A stretch of DNA of 64,000 bases, taken from NCBI GenBank assembly GCA_035549195.1, contig DASZRK010000075.1:1-64000 (forward strand). Direction: 5' to 3'. The notes below the pieces were generated by a model. The model did not search any database. It saw only the letters and a program-made list of their open reading frames with translations, and was not told where the DNA came from. Positions within the stretch are counted from its first letter, which is position 1. Each line of letters opens with the position of its first letter. The stretch is from a bacterium (GTDB lineage: Bacteria; Oederibacteriota; Muellerivitia; Muellerivitales; Muellerivitaceae). Positions 9,268-17,469 of this stretch are shown here, in pieces. Position numbers and translations under genes: made by a program.

Positions 9268-10605
9268 TTGTTTTCTGCCTTCCTCAACATCTTCCGCGTC
9301 CCCGAACTTAAGAACCGCGTCCTTTTCGTCCTTGGAATCCTTTTGGTCTACCGGATCGGGACCCATATTCCCGTTCCTGGTGTGAATATACAGGCCTTGG
9401 AAAGCGCGTTCCGGAGCCAGAATAACGGCATCCTGGGGTTCCTGAACCTCTTTTCCGGGAACGCTTTCAAGCAGGCTTCCATCTTTGCCCTGGGTGTCAT
9501 GCCCTATATCAGTATGTCCATCATCCTTCAGCTTTTGACGGCGGTCATTCCGACACTGGAAAAGCTCTCGAAAGAGGGTGAACTGGGACGCCGCAAGATC
9601 ACCCAATACACCCGCATCGGAACCGTGGTCCTTTGCCTGATCCAGGGAACGGGAACAACTTATCTCTTCCGGAATTTCGGAGATAACGTGGTCCCCAATT
9701 GGGGCCTTGGATTCCAGATCATGGCGGTCCTAGCCTTGACCACGGGCACTGTTTTCATCATGTGGTTGGGTGAACAGATCACGGAATACGGTGTGGGCAA
9801 CGGGATGTCCATCATCATCTTCGCGGGGATCGTGGCCGCCCTTCCAGGGCAATTGGACGCCACTTATCGCATGGTCCAAGCCCAGACCATTTCCCTCTTG
9901 GCCGTTCTTTTCTTCGGTCTTTTCACGGTCTTGACCATCGGTTTTATCGTGATCCTCCAACAGGGGGCCCGTAAGATCCCGGTCCAATACGCCACCCGTG
10001 TTGTCGGTCGGCAAGTTTTCAAGGGACAATCGACCCAGCTTCCATTGAAGGTCGATTATTCGGGCGTCATCGCCGTGATCTTTTCTTCGTCCATTCTGGT
10101 GTTCCCGTCCACTATCGCCAAATACGTCCAGAACATTCCCTGGGTTTCCGCCGATCAGGGCTGGCTCTACAACACGATGGAATTCGTCGTCCGTAATTTC
10201 TCGCCGGGTGCTTTTGTCTACTATGTCCTTTATTCGGCTTTCATCGTCTTTTTTTGCTACTTCTACACGGCCATCGCCTTCAATCCGACCGACCTATCCG
10301 AGAACATGAAGAAGTACGGTGGTTTCATCCCGGGGATCCGCCCGGGACAGCCTACGGCCGAGTTCATCGACCGGACCCTGACCCGGATCACCATCTGGGG
10401 AGCTTTGGCGGTCTGTGCCATCGCGGTGATACCCGATGTCCTTACCCGTAACCTCCATATCCCCATACAATTCGGAGGGACCTCCCTCCTGATCATCGTG
10501 GGGGTCGCTTTGGACACCATGAAACAGATCGAATCCCACCTCCTGATGAGGCACTACGACGGCTTCATGAAGAAGGGCCGATTGAAGGGACGGAGCGCGT
10601 TCTAA
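9268..10605 (+). CDS. secY: Preprotein translocase subunit SecY
   Basis: The 445-residue central pore of the SecYEG translocon, integral to the inner membrane with about ten hydrophobic spans. Conserved features include the amphipathic N terminus, the plug region after PGVNIQALE, and the long cytosolic loop with NPTDLSENMKKYGGFIPGIRPG. The start is TTG directly after the rplO stop, with GGAGGT located inside the end of rplO. The stop overlaps the adk start by one base (TAATG). Confidence 0.96.
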   Translation: MFSAFLNIFRVPELKNRVLFVLGILLVYRIGTHIPVPGVNIQALESAFRSQNNGILGFLNLFSGNAFKQASIFALGVMPYISMSIILQLLTAVIPTLEKLSKEGELGRRKITQYTRIGTVVLCLIQGTGTTYLFRNFGDNVVPNWGLGFQIMAVLALTTGTVFIMWLGEQITEYGVGNGMSIIIFAGIVAALPGQLDATYRMVQAQTISLLAVLFFGLFTVLTIGFIVILQQGARKIPVQYATRVVGRQVFKGQSTQLPLKVDYSGVIAVIFSSSILVFPSTIAKYVQNIPWVSADQGWLYNTMEFVVRNFSPGAFVYYVLYSAFIVFFCYFYTAIAFNPTDLSENMKKYGGFIPGIRPGQPTAEFIDRTLTRITIWGALAVCAIAVIPDVLTRNLHIPIQFGGTSLLIIVGVALDTMKQIESHLLMRHYDGFMKKGRLKGRSAF

Positions 10606-11264
10606 TGAGAATCATTCTTTTAGGGGAACCGGGAGCCGGCAAGGGGACCTATTCGGCCGAATTGGTCAAGCGTTACGGCATTCCACAGATGTCCACTGGC
10701 GATATGTTGAGGGCGGCTGCCAAGGCCGGATCGGCTTTGGGGCTGCAAGCCCAGGAATTCATGAAGAAGGGTGCGCTGGTCCCCGATTCTTTGGTCATCA
10801 AATTGATCGAAGAGCGGATCCAGCAACCCGACGCCCAGAAAGGTTTCATACTGGACGGGTTCCCGCGGACCGTGCCCCAAGCCGAGAGCCTGGATGAGAT
10901 GCTCAAGTCCTTGAACATCTCCTTGACCTGTGTGGTCAAGATTGTGGTCAGTCGTGATCTGCTCCTCTCCCGTTTGACGGGACGCCGGGTCTGTCCGAAT
11001 TGCGGGGCGACCTACAATATCGGGACCAATATGCGGCCTCAAAAAGACGGTATTTGCGACAAGTGCGGGAAAGAACTGATCCAAAGGGCGGATGACCGCC
11101 CGGAAACGATCGAGAATCGCCTTTCCATCTATCAACGCGATACCGAACCCTTGATCGATTTTTACGATAAAAAAGGCCTCTTGAAACGGGTCGATTGTGA
11201 AGGACCCTATGAGGAGGTCATGGGCCGGATCTACGGCACTTTGGAAAAAGCGGCCAAGGTTTGA
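10605..11264 (+). CDS. adk: Adenylate kinase with zinc-type LID
   Basis: A 219-residue long-form adenylate kinase (ATP + AMP to 2 ADP). The P-loop GEPGAGKGT is at residues 7-15, the AMP-binding region contains STGDMLRAA, and DGFPRT is at about 84-89. The LID holds four cysteines at about 130, 133, 151 and 154 (CPNC and CDKC), a structural zinc site found in Gram-positive and many other lineages but not in E. coli. Coupled to secY upstream and to map downstream. Confidence 0.96.
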   Translation: MRIILLGEPGAGKGTYSAELVKRYGIPQMSTGDMLRAAAKAGSALGLQAQEFMKKGALVPDSLVIKLIEERIQQPDAQKGFILDGFPRTVPQAESLDEMLKSLNISLTCVVKIVVSRDLLLSRLTGRRVCPNCGATYNIGTNMRPQKDGICDKCGKELIQRADDRPETIENRLSIYQRDTEPLIDFYDKKGLLKRVDCEGPYEEVMGRIYGTLEKAAKV

Positions 11265-12004
11265 TCACCCTCAAGTCTGAATCCGAGCTGAAGTTGATGC
11301 GCGTCAGCGGGAAAGTCGTGGCCGATGCTTTGGTGGAGCTGGGTAAACGGGTCAAACCGGGCGTGACCACCCGGGAACTCGACCAGTTCGCCTTTGACTT
11401 TTTCAAGAGGCATGACTGTGTGCCGGCTTTCCTGGGTTACCACGGTTATCCGGCGACCATCTGTGCTTCGATCAACTCGGAAGTGGTCCATGGGATCCCC
11501 GGGGATCGGGTGTTGCAGGAAGGCGACATTGTCGGTGTGGATATCGGGGCTTTTTACAAAGGTTATTGTGGGGATTCGGCCAGGACCTTTCCGGTCGGCA
11601 AGGTCGATCCGGAAGTGACCCGGCTTTTGCAGGTGACCTGGGAGTCGTTAGAACGGGGTATCCGCCAATGCCAGGTGGGGAACCGCATCTCGGATATTGG
11701 GGCTGCGATCCAGGATTATGTCGAAAAGCAAGGTTTCTCGGTCGTAAAGGACTATGTGGGACACGGGATCGGCCAAGCTATGCACGAGGAGCCCCAGGTG
11801 CCTAATTATGGCAAACCCCACCAGGGGCCGCGTTTGGTCGAGGGGATGTGTCTAGCCCTAGAACCCATGGTGAACATGGGAGGGGAGGCGGTCAAGGTCC
11901 TGGGGGATGGCTGGACAGTCGTGACAAAAGATGGTAAATTCTCGGCCCATTTTGAGGACACGGTCGCCGTCCGATCCCAAGGGCCAGAAATATTGACCCG
12001 CTGA
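11261..12004 (+). CDS. map: Methionine aminopeptidase, type I
   Basis: A 247-residue MetAP that removes the initiator methionine from nascent proteins. Metal ligands are recognisable: the two Asp residues in [18 protein letters not shown], His in [12 protein letters not shown], then Glu in LALEPMV and in the C-terminal HFEDT. Translation starts at a TTG that overlaps the adk stop (TTGA), consistent with coupling. Confidence 0.95.
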   Translation: MITLKSESELKLMRVSGKVVADALVELGKRVKPGVTTRELDQFAFDFFKRHDCVPAFLGYHGYPATICASINSEVVHGIPGDRVLQEGDIVGVDIGAFYKGYCGDSARTFPVGKVDPEVTRLLQVTWESLERGIRQCQVGNRISDIGAAIQDYVEKQGFSVVKDYVGHGIGQAMHEEPQVPNYGKPHQGPRLVEGMCLALEPMVNMGGEAVKVLGDGWTVVTKDGKFSAHFEDTVAVRSQGPEILTR

Positions 12005-12032
12005 CACCCGGCTGAAGGGTTTGGGGAGGACT

Positions 12033-12251
12033 ATGGCAAAGGAAGAGGCGATTTCGGTCGAGGGAACGGTGATTGAGGCCCTTCCCAACGCCAGCTTTAG
12101 AGTGGAACTGGAGAACAAGCACGTCGTTCTGGCCCATGTTTCCGGAAAGATGCGGATGAATTTCATCCGGATCCTACCGGGGGACCGGGTCACGGTGGAA
12201 TTGTCACCCTACGATCTTAGTCGAGGCCGGATCACGTACCGGTTCAAATAA
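12033..12251 (+). CDS. infA: Translation initiation factor IF-1
   Basis: A 72-residue OB-fold IF-1 that blocks the A site during initiation: begins [20 protein letters not shown] and contains [26 protein letters not shown] strong GGGGAGGA lies just upstream of ATG 12033. Sits in the usual map-infA-rpmJ order. Confidence 0.96.
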   Translation: MAKEEAISVEGTVIEALPNASFRVELENKHVVLAHVSGKMRMNFIRILPGDRVTVELSPYDLSRGRITYRFK

Positions 12252-12270
12252 TCGAAGAGGAAGGTTTCAA

Positions 12271-12384
12271 ATGAAGGTCCGGTCATCCGTAAAACCCATA
12301 TGCGATAAGTGCAAGGTCATCCGCCGCAAGCGAGTGATCCGCGTTATCTGCACAAACCCAAAACACAAACAACGGCAAGGATAG
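12271..12384 (+). CDS. rpmJ: 50S ribosomal protein L36, zinc-binding form
   Basis: A 37-residue gene read directly: starts [20 protein letters not shown], then [17 protein letters not shown]. The C-x2-C-x12-C-x4-H zinc-binding pattern is complete, so this is the C+ form of L36. GAAGAGGAAGG precedes the start; rpsM follows after 10 bp. Confidence 0.96.
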   Translation: MKVRSSVKPICDKCKVIRRKRVIRVICTNPKHKQRQG

Positions 12385-12394
12385 AGAGGAATCT

Positions 12395-12775
12395 ATGGCT
12401 CGCATTTCCGGTATCGACCTCCCCAAGGAAAAAAGAGTGGAAGTGGCTTTGACCTATCTTTTCGGGGTGGGCCCAGCCCTTTCCAAGAAGATCCTCTCGA
12501 AGGCCGGCGTGAATCCTGACATCCGGGTGAAGAACCTCAAGGACGATGAGATCGGGCGGATTCAGAACGCCATCAATCAGGAAAATATCAAGGTCGAAGG
12601 CGATCTTCGTCGCGAGATCTCCATGAACATAAAGCGATTGATCGACATCGGAACTTTCCGGGGCAGCCGCCATCGCAAGGGCCTTCCGGTCCGGGGTCAA
12701 AGGACGAAGACCAACGCCCGGACCCGTAAAGGACCCCGTAAGACGGTGGGTAGCGGACGTAAAAAAGAAGAATGA
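12395..12775 (+). CDS. rpsM: 30S ribosomal protein S13
   Basis: A 126-residue S13 with [20 protein letters not shown] at the N terminus and the basic tail [19 protein letters not shown] that contacts P-site tRNA. Preceded by AGAGAGGAATCT. First ribosomal gene of the alpha-operon portion. Confidence 0.96.
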   Translation: MARISGIDLPKEKRVEVALTYLFGVGPALSKKILSKAGVNPDIRVKNLKDDEIGRIQNAINQENIKVEGDLRREISMNIKRLIDIGTFRGSRHRKGLPVRGQRTKTNARTRKGPRKTVGSGRKKEE

Positions 12776-12808
12776 TCCAGAGGGTCGTAATTTTCTAAGG
12801 AGATGAGC

Positions 12809-13240
12809 GTGACGGAAAAAGCGGAAAGCAAAGCCGAAGTCAAGGACGATAAGAGCGCCCCGCAAACTGCGGCGGTCAAAAAAGGAAAGAAGGCCCCCCG
12901 GAACGGCGTGGTCCATATCCAGTGTACCTTCAATAATACTTTGGTGACCATTTCAGACCCCAAAGGGAACGTCGTGGCTTGGTCCTCGGCAGGATCCATG
13001 AATTTTAAAGGGAGCCGGAAGTCCACTCCTTTTGCCGCTCAAGTGGCTGCGGAGACCGCAGGAAAGAAAGCGGTCGATGCTGGCATGAAGGCGGTCGAGA
13101 TCTATGTGAAGGGCCCGGGTTCGGGCCGGGAAGCGGCCATTCGGGCTATCCAGACCAGCGGGCTCCAAATTTCCATGATCAAAGATGTCACCCCTATCCC
13201 CCACAATGGCTGCCGGCCGCCTAAGCGCCGTCGCGTTTAA
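12809..13240 (+). CDS. rpsK: 30S ribosomal protein S11
   Basis: A 143-residue S11 from the platform of the 30S subunit, with [22 protein letters not shown] and the C-terminal [17 protein letters not shown]. Two starts are possible: ATG 12803 touches the AAGGAG Shine-Dalgarno at 12797-12802 with no spacing, while GTG 12809 has an ideal 6-nt gap, so I prefer GTG. The first ~28 residues are a Lys/Glu/Ala-rich extension before the conserved core. Confidence 0.92.
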   Translation: MTEKAESKAEVKDDKSAPQTAAVKKGKKAPRNGVVHIQCTFNNTLVTISDPKGNVVAWSSAGSMNFKGSRKSTPFAAQVAAETAGKKAVDAGMKAVEIYVKGPGSGREAAIRAIQTSGLQISMIKDVTPIPHNGCRPPKRRRV

Positions 13241-13251
13241 AGGAGAATCGA

Positions 13252-13872
13252 ATGAACGCCCAATCCGTTTGCCGGATCTGCCGACGAGAAGGCATGAAAC
13301 TCTATCTGAAAGGGACCCGTTGCGAGACCGAGAAATGCGCTTTCGAGCGCCGCGGTTACGCGCCGGGACAGCACGGCCAAAAGCGCCGGAAGGACACCGA
13401 GTACGGACTTCAGTTGCGCGAAAAACAAAAGGTCAAGCGCATCTACGGGGTCCTGGAACGCCAATTCCGCCGTTACTTCGCCATCGCCTCGGCCAAAAAG
13501 GGCGTCACGGGTGAGACCCTCCTGCAATTGTTGGAACAGCGATTGGATAATACCGTTTACCGGATGGGTTTCGCCGAATCCCGCCGCCAGGCCCGGCAAG
13601 TCGTGCGTCATGGAATGGTCTTGGTCAACGGCAAGAAGGTCGACATTCCTTCTTATACCCTGAAGGCCGGGGACAAGATCTCCGTCGCCGAGAAATTCAA
13701 AGAGAACGTCGGCGTCAAGCGTTCCTTGGAGACCCTCCAAAAGCGGGGCGTCCCCGAGTGGCTGGAAGTCGATACCGCCGCTTTGGCGGGGACCTTCTTA
13801 AAGGTCCCGAACAAGAACGAGATCGCCCTGCCGGTCCAAGAACAGCTCATCGTCGAACTTTACTCGAAGTAA
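13252..13872 (+). CDS. rpsD: 30S ribosomal protein S4, zinc-binding form
   Basis: A 206-residue S4, the nucleating 16S binder and in some bacteria the alpha-operon repressor. The N terminus carries four cysteines (CRIC, then C and C in CETEKC), the zinc-binding C+ arrangement, and the S4 RNA-binding domain reads [25 protein letters not shown] preceded by AAGGAGAATCGA. Confidence 0.96.
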   Translation: MNAQSVCRICRREGMKLYLKGTRCETEKCAFERRGYAPGQHGQKRRKDTEYGLQLREKQKVKRIYGVLERQFRRYFAIASAKKGVTGETLLQLLEQRLDNTVYRMGFAESRRQARQVVRHGMVLVNGKKVDIPSYTLKAGDKISVAEKFKENVGVKRSLETLQKRGVPEWLEVDTAALAGTFLKVPNKNEIALPVQEQLIVELYSK

Positions 13873-13920
13873 ACCTGAACCAGGCAACGGAAAACGGCAG
13901 AAAAATTCCCGGGAGGAATC

Positions 13921-14934
13921 ATGCAAATCGGAAATGTTCAGATCCCTAAATTCTTGGATTACGAGAAGGAGTCACTAACCCCGCTCTATGGCAAGTTCAT
14001 CGCTGAGCCTTTCGAGCGCGGGTATGGCCAATCCGTGGGGAATTCGATCCGCCGGATCCTTCTTTCCTCTATCACGGGTGCGGCGGTCACTTCCGTCAAG
14101 TTCGAAGGGGTCACTCACGAATTTTCTTCCATTCCCGGTGTGGTCGAGGATACGACCGAGATCATCCTCAACCTCAAGGAATTGAAGATCAAACTGCATA
14201 ATTCAGGCCCCAAGACCCTGCGTCTTTCCGTGAAGGGTGAACGCAATGTGGTGGCCGCCGATATCCAGGCCGATGCGGATGTCGAGATCTTGAACCCTCA
14301 ATTGCACTTGGCCACCCTCACCGAGGATGACGCGGCTTTGGACATTGAGATCGAAGTGGGAGAGGGTCGCGGCTATGCCCCGGCGGAGCGCAACAAACGG
14401 GAAGGCCAGCCCATCGGTGTCATCCCCATCGATTCGGTCTTCACCCCGGTCCTTCAAGTCAAGTATTCGGTGGAATCGGCCCGCATCGGCCAGATGACCG
14501 ACTATGACAAGCTCATCATGGAGATCTGGACCGACGGCCGCATCAGTCCCGAGGATGCCCTGGGCTATGCCGCCAAGATCCTCCGCGATTCCCTCCAGAT
14601 CTTCATCAACTTCGAGGAAGAACCGATCCAACAGGATGATTCGGTCAGCGAGGAAGAGGAACGTTTGCGGGAATTGCTGAACGAGAGCGTCGAGGAATTG
14701 GAATTGTCGGTCCGTTCCGCGAACTGCCTGAAGACCGCCAACATCAAGACCATTGGGGATCTGGTCCGTAAGACCGAATCCGACATGTTGAAGTACAAGA
14801 ATTTCGGCCGGAAGTCCTTGAACGAGATCAAGGAGATCCTAGGCGGTATGGGGCTTTCCTTCGGGATGGATGCCGATTCCATCTTGACCAAAGGGAAGGG
14901 CCTCGCGGTCGCCCGCATCGAAACCACGGTTTAA
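13921..14934 (+). CDS. rpoA: RNA polymerase alpha subunit
   Basis: A 337-residue alpha subunit. The N-terminal dimerisation/assembly domain contains PFERGYGQSVGNSIRRILLSS. The C-terminal domain, after an acidic linker (VSEEEERLRELL), has the ELELSVRSANCLKTANIKTI helix and the KSLNEIKEILGGMGLSFGM end that binds UP elements and activators. GGGAGGAATC precedes the ATG. Lies between rpsD and rplQ. Confidence 0.97.
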   Translation: MQIGNVQIPKFLDYEKESLTPLYGKFIAEPFERGYGQSVGNSIRRILLSSITGAAVTSVKFEGVTHEFSSIPGVVEDTTEIILNLKELKIKLHNSGPKTLRLSVKGERNVVAADIQADADVEILNPQLHLATLTEDDAALDIEIEVGEGRGYAPAERNKREGQPIGVIPIDSVFTPVLQVKYSVESARIGQMTDYDKLIMEIWTDGRISPEDALGYAAKILRDSLQIFINFEEEPIQQDDSVSEEEERLRELLNESVEELELSVRSANCLKTANIKTIGDLVRKTESDMLKYKNFGRKSLNEIKEILGGMGLSFGMDADSILTKGKGLAVARIETTV

Positions 14935-14952
14935 ATCCCAGAGGAGTTTTTC

Positions 14953-15432
14953 ATGAGACATCAAGCCCATCACGGCCGCCTCGGCGTCCAACCAGCCCAT
15001 CGCCGGGCCATGATCCGCAACATGGTCACGTCCCTGTTGAAGCATGAACGGATCAAGACCACCAAGGCGCGGGCCAAGGAAGTCCGCCGCTATGCGGAGA
15101 AGATGATCACGACCGCTAAGAAGGAGACCCTTGCTTCCAAGCGCAACGTGCTGGGGTTCGTCCGTGAACGAGAAGTAGTGAACAAGCTTTATAAGACCCT
15201 GATCTACCGCTATGCCCAACGCAAGGGCGGATACACCCGGATCCTGAAGCTGGGTTATCGGATGGGAGACGGTGCCGAGATGGTCTTCCTGGAATTGGTG
15301 GACCGTCCGATGGAAGAGAAGACCGCTGAGAATCCGGCCGAGAAGAAGGAAGGGAAGGCGGAGGACCAGAATCCTGAAGCAGCCCCGCAAGGAAAGAAGA
15401 AAAAAGCGAAGGAAGCTTCGTCGGTATCCTAA
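14953..15432 (+). CDS. rplQ: 50S ribosomal protein L17 with charged C-terminal extension
   Basis: A 159-residue L17: the conserved part (MRHQAHHGRLGVQPAHRRAM through ILKLGYRMGDGAEMVFLELV) occupies about the first 118 residues. It is followed by a roughly 40-residue Lys/Glu-rich tail (EKKEGKAEDQNPEAAPQGKK) that most L17 proteins lack. Last ribosomal gene of this run. Confidence 0.95.
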   Translation: MRHQAHHGRLGVQPAHRRAMIRNMVTSLLKHERIKTTKARAKEVRRYAEKMITTAKKETLASKRNVLGFVREREVVNKLYKTLIYRYAQRKGGYTRILKLGYRMGDGAEMVFLELVDRPMEEKTAENPAEKKEGKAEDQNPEAAPQGKKKKAKEASSVS

Positions 15433-15494
15433 AAGAGGGGAAGCGGGAGGCGAGCCGGAGTAGTCCTCCCATGCACCCGGAATGGGCGTGCTCC

Positions 15495-16016
15495 ATGAAA
15501 CTTTCGGCTCGGTCTTTCATCCTTACGCTCCTATCCTTTCTTTTTGTCCTTTCCGCCCAAGTGAACGCTCAAAACGCCGACACCGGCTTGGCCGGAAGCC
15601 TGGAAACCAACCATCAGAATTATTTCTACAAGGACCCGAACAAAGCCTTCATGTTGGCTTTTTTTCCGGGGCTCCTGATCCATGGGTATGGTCATTTTTA
15701 CGCGGATGACCACCTGATGGGGAACGTGCTTTTGACCGGTGAGATCGTGTCGGTGGTTTCATTCGGCCTGGGGGCTTTGATCCGGTCCGATACGGCGACC
15801 TTCTCAGGTGGATTATTGGGCGATTCCAAGAACGCCGATAACATCGGGACCAACCTCATGTGGGGAGGGGTCATCGCTTTCACGGGTCTTTGGATCGTGG
15901 ATATGGCCCATGCGCCCACGGCAGCCAAGGACTTCAACGATGAGCATGGGTTGAAGCCGGTCGCTTACTTGGACTTTCAGCAAAAACCGATGGTGGCCTT
16001 GGCTTACCGATTCTAG
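15495..16016 (+). CDS. Hypothetical exported/membrane protein
   Basis: A 173-residue protein of unknown function. ATG 15495 was preferred over 15471 because it starts a classic signal peptide: MKLSARSFILTLLSFLFVLS then AQVNAQ. The mature part has Gly-rich hydrophobic stretches (FMLAFFPGLLIHGYGHFY, about residues 48-65, and a second near GVIAFTGLWIVDMAHAP), a pattern like small P13/DUF5683-type envelope proteins; that resemblance is only an impression. It is 62 bp downstream of rplQ and ends just before a strong terminator, so it may be the tail of the ribosomal operon. Confidence 0.6.
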   Translation: MKLSARSFILTLLSFLFVLSAQVNAQNADTGLAGSLETNHQNYFYKDPNKAFMLAFFPGLLIHGYGHFYADDHLMGNVLLTGEIVSVVSFGLGALIRSDTATFSGGLLGDSKNADNIGTNLMWGGVIAFTGLWIVDMAHAPTAAKDFNDEHGLKPVAYLDFQQKPMVALAYRF

Positions 16017-16044
16017 GTCTGGGCTGTGCGGGATCTGAGGACAT

Positions 16045-16080
16045 AAAAAAAGGGCGGGCCTTTTGGCCCGCCCTTTTTTT
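16045..16080. terminator. Bidirectional intrinsic terminator
   Basis: A near-perfect hairpin with stem AAGGGCGGGCC / GGCCCGCCCTT and a TTTT loop, flanked by an A-run on the left and a T-run on the right. It can therefore end transcription from both sides. It separates the + strand ribosomal block and its exported-protein gene from the converging minus-strand gene at 16090-16551. Confidence 0.9.
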
Positions 16081-16089
16081 TAAGATGGA

Positions 16090-16551
16090 TCAGGCCTTCA
16101 TCTCAGGTGAATTATCCTTCATTTCCTCGGATTTGAAGATCTGGTTCGAATTCTTGTGGGACCCTTTGGTGAGCTTGTAACCCGCAGCTTCCAGAGCCTG
16201 CTTCCAACTGCCGAATTCCCGCCGGGCGGCGGAGTAAAGGGCCAAACGATCCCGGTAAGTGCTCAGTAGCTTTTGGGATTCAGCCTTGCGGACCTCCTCC
16301 AAAACCTGCTCCTTGGACCACTTGGTCAACTTGTTGCGACGGCGCGTTTTCCCGGCTTCCAGGATCTGCTCGTAGTCGATCCCGGCGGCATTTACGGCGT
16401 TGGCCCAACTGGAGAAATAACGGCGGGAACAAGCAGCGGTGAACAAGGGAATGTAGTTCTTCGAGATGTTGCTTGCGGAAATGTCCACATTCTGTTTTTT
16501 CAGATCCTGGATCGTTTCAACGATCTTTTCTTTCGACCATTTTTGCTTCAT
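16090..16551 (-). CDS. Protein with two homing-endonuclease-associated (HNH) repeats
   Basis: A 153-residue protein containing two copies of a W-S/K-K-E...S-W-x-x-A-(L/V)-x-A-A-G unit: residues about 5-58 (KWSKEKIVETIQDL ... FSSWANAVNAAGI) and about 78-125 (KWSKEQVLEEVRKA ... FGSWKQALEAAGY). This matches what I know of the homing-endonuclease-associated repeat (HNH_repeat), a small helical DNA-binding unit. No HNH or other nuclease motif is visible. The start at 16551 rather than 16575 is fixed by AGGAGG with 5-nt spacing. The C-terminal 25 residues are polar. Function unknown; a DNA-binding regulator is the simplest inference. Confidence 0.75.
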   Translation of the reverse strand: MKQKWSKEKIVETIQDLKKQNVDISASNISKNYIPLFTAACSRRYFSSWANAVNAAGIDYEQILEAGKTRRRNKLTKWSKEQVLEEVRKAESQKLLSTYRDRLALYSAARREFGSWKQALEAAGYKLTKGSHKNSNQIFKSEEMKDNSPEMKA

Positions 16552-16782
16552 GAAAGCCTCCTGAATACTCGACAAAAAGAATTGCTAAAGGGTTTAGGCC
16601 TAAGACCTAAGCAATGTTATGATATATTATGTTATATTATGACGCAACAAGCTTAATGGATTTTTAACAGAAATAATCACGACAACTGCAGATTATCGAG
16701 AAAAAGATCGTGAAAATCGTTTATTTACGCGCCTCCTTCATTACTCTCGCCATTAAGACGATCTAGTGCTAAAAACCAGTTC
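16552..16782. other. AT-rich divergent intergenic region
   Basis: About 230 bp without a gene, clearly richer in A+T than its surroundings, including an alternating stretch around 16618-16641 (ATGATATATTATG then TTATATTATG). Several TATAAT-like hexamers occur on both strands, so promoters for the divergent genes 16090-16551 (-) and 16783-17469 (+) are likely here, but none has a convincing -35 partner. No small ORF with a ribosome-binding site was seen. Confidence 0.45.
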
Positions 16783-16793
16783 ATGAACTGGTT
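16774..16793. repeat. 20-bp perfect palindrome centred on a start codon
   Basis: AACCAGTTCATGAACTGGTT reads identically on both strands. The ATG at 16783-16785, start of the downstream membrane protein, lies at its centre. It could be a dimeric-repressor operator or an RNA hairpin hiding the start codon. Confidence 0.6.
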
Positions 16794-17469
16794 CCCCCTC
16801 ATTTTTAGTTCGTTTTTTTACCTGCTTATTTCGACCCTTTTGGTCTTTTTATTTTCCTTTTTTGTCCCTTCCCTTGGTCATTTGGAGGATCTGGGCATCG
16901 GGTCAGAAGTGGTCCATCTGGACCTATTGGCTCCTTGGGGAATGGTCTTGTCCGCCGTATCGATCTCTCTTTTGGTGCGAGCAAGCCAAGGGATCGGGAT
17001 CCAGGGAAAAGGTGTGTTGAACAATTTTCAGCCCCTGCTTTATTTCACCGGTATGTGGGTCGAGCGGACCTGTTACATCGTTCGGGATCATGGGACCTCG
17101 GCCATCCTGGCACCCCTCTTCTTATCGGCCCTTTGGATACCGCTTTTCCTTTGGGTGGCGAGCGCTTATTCCGGGGAGGCCCTTGCCCATGAGGAATGGG
17201 AAGGGGAAAAGCGACCTGGCTGGGGGATCCTGTTCTTTTGGACGGCCGTTTTTTTCTCCTTCGCGGTCCAACTGACCCTCGGTGGCTATGGGGCCTGGGG
17301 AGCCGTTCAAGGCCTGGCTTTCCTGGGAATGAGCTATTTGGAGTTCAGAAAGCTGCGGGAGTCCGGCTTATTGGAAGGAGCTGTAGGCACTGGTTTTCGC
17401 TGGATCTACTTGACCACGCTCGTTCTTTTCGTAGGGTTCTATGTCGCGAATCATTTGGGGGTCTTGTGA
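16783..17469 (+). CDS. Hypothetical multi-pass membrane protein, first gene of GT-C operon
   Basis: A 228-residue protein with about six hydrophobic segments; the first follows the start immediately (FPLIFSSFFYLLISTLLVFL) and the last is the C-terminal WIYLTTLVLFVGFYVANHLG. I do not recognise a family. No Shine-Dalgarno is visible before the ATG, which sits inside a perfect 20-bp palindrome, so initiation may be regulated or leaderless. The stop overlaps the GTG start of the next gene by four bases (GTGA), tying it to the glycosyltransferase genes downstream. Confidence 0.65.
   Translation: MNWFPLIFSSFFYLLISTLLVFLFSFFVPSLGHLEDLGIGSEVVHLDLLAPWGMVLSAVSISLLVRASQGIGIQGKGVLNNFQPLLYFTGMWVERTCYIVRDHGTSAILAPLFLSALWIPLFLWVASAYSGEALAHEEWEGEKRPGWGILFFWTAVFFSFAVQLTLGGYGAWGAVQGLAFLGMSYLEFRKLRESGLLEGAVGTGFRWIYLTTLVLFVGFYVANHLGVL

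Noticed and set aside
16273-16656. 127-codon plus-strand frame over the HNH-repeat gene
   Set aside because: Antisense to a gene with a perfect AGGAGG and repeated domain structure; the frame has no ribosome-binding site.
17196-17465. N-terminal extension of GT-C paralogue 1 back to 17196
   Set aside because: The extra 90 residues are the preceding membrane gene read out of frame; GTG 17466 overlaps its stop and begins the first hydrophobic segment.
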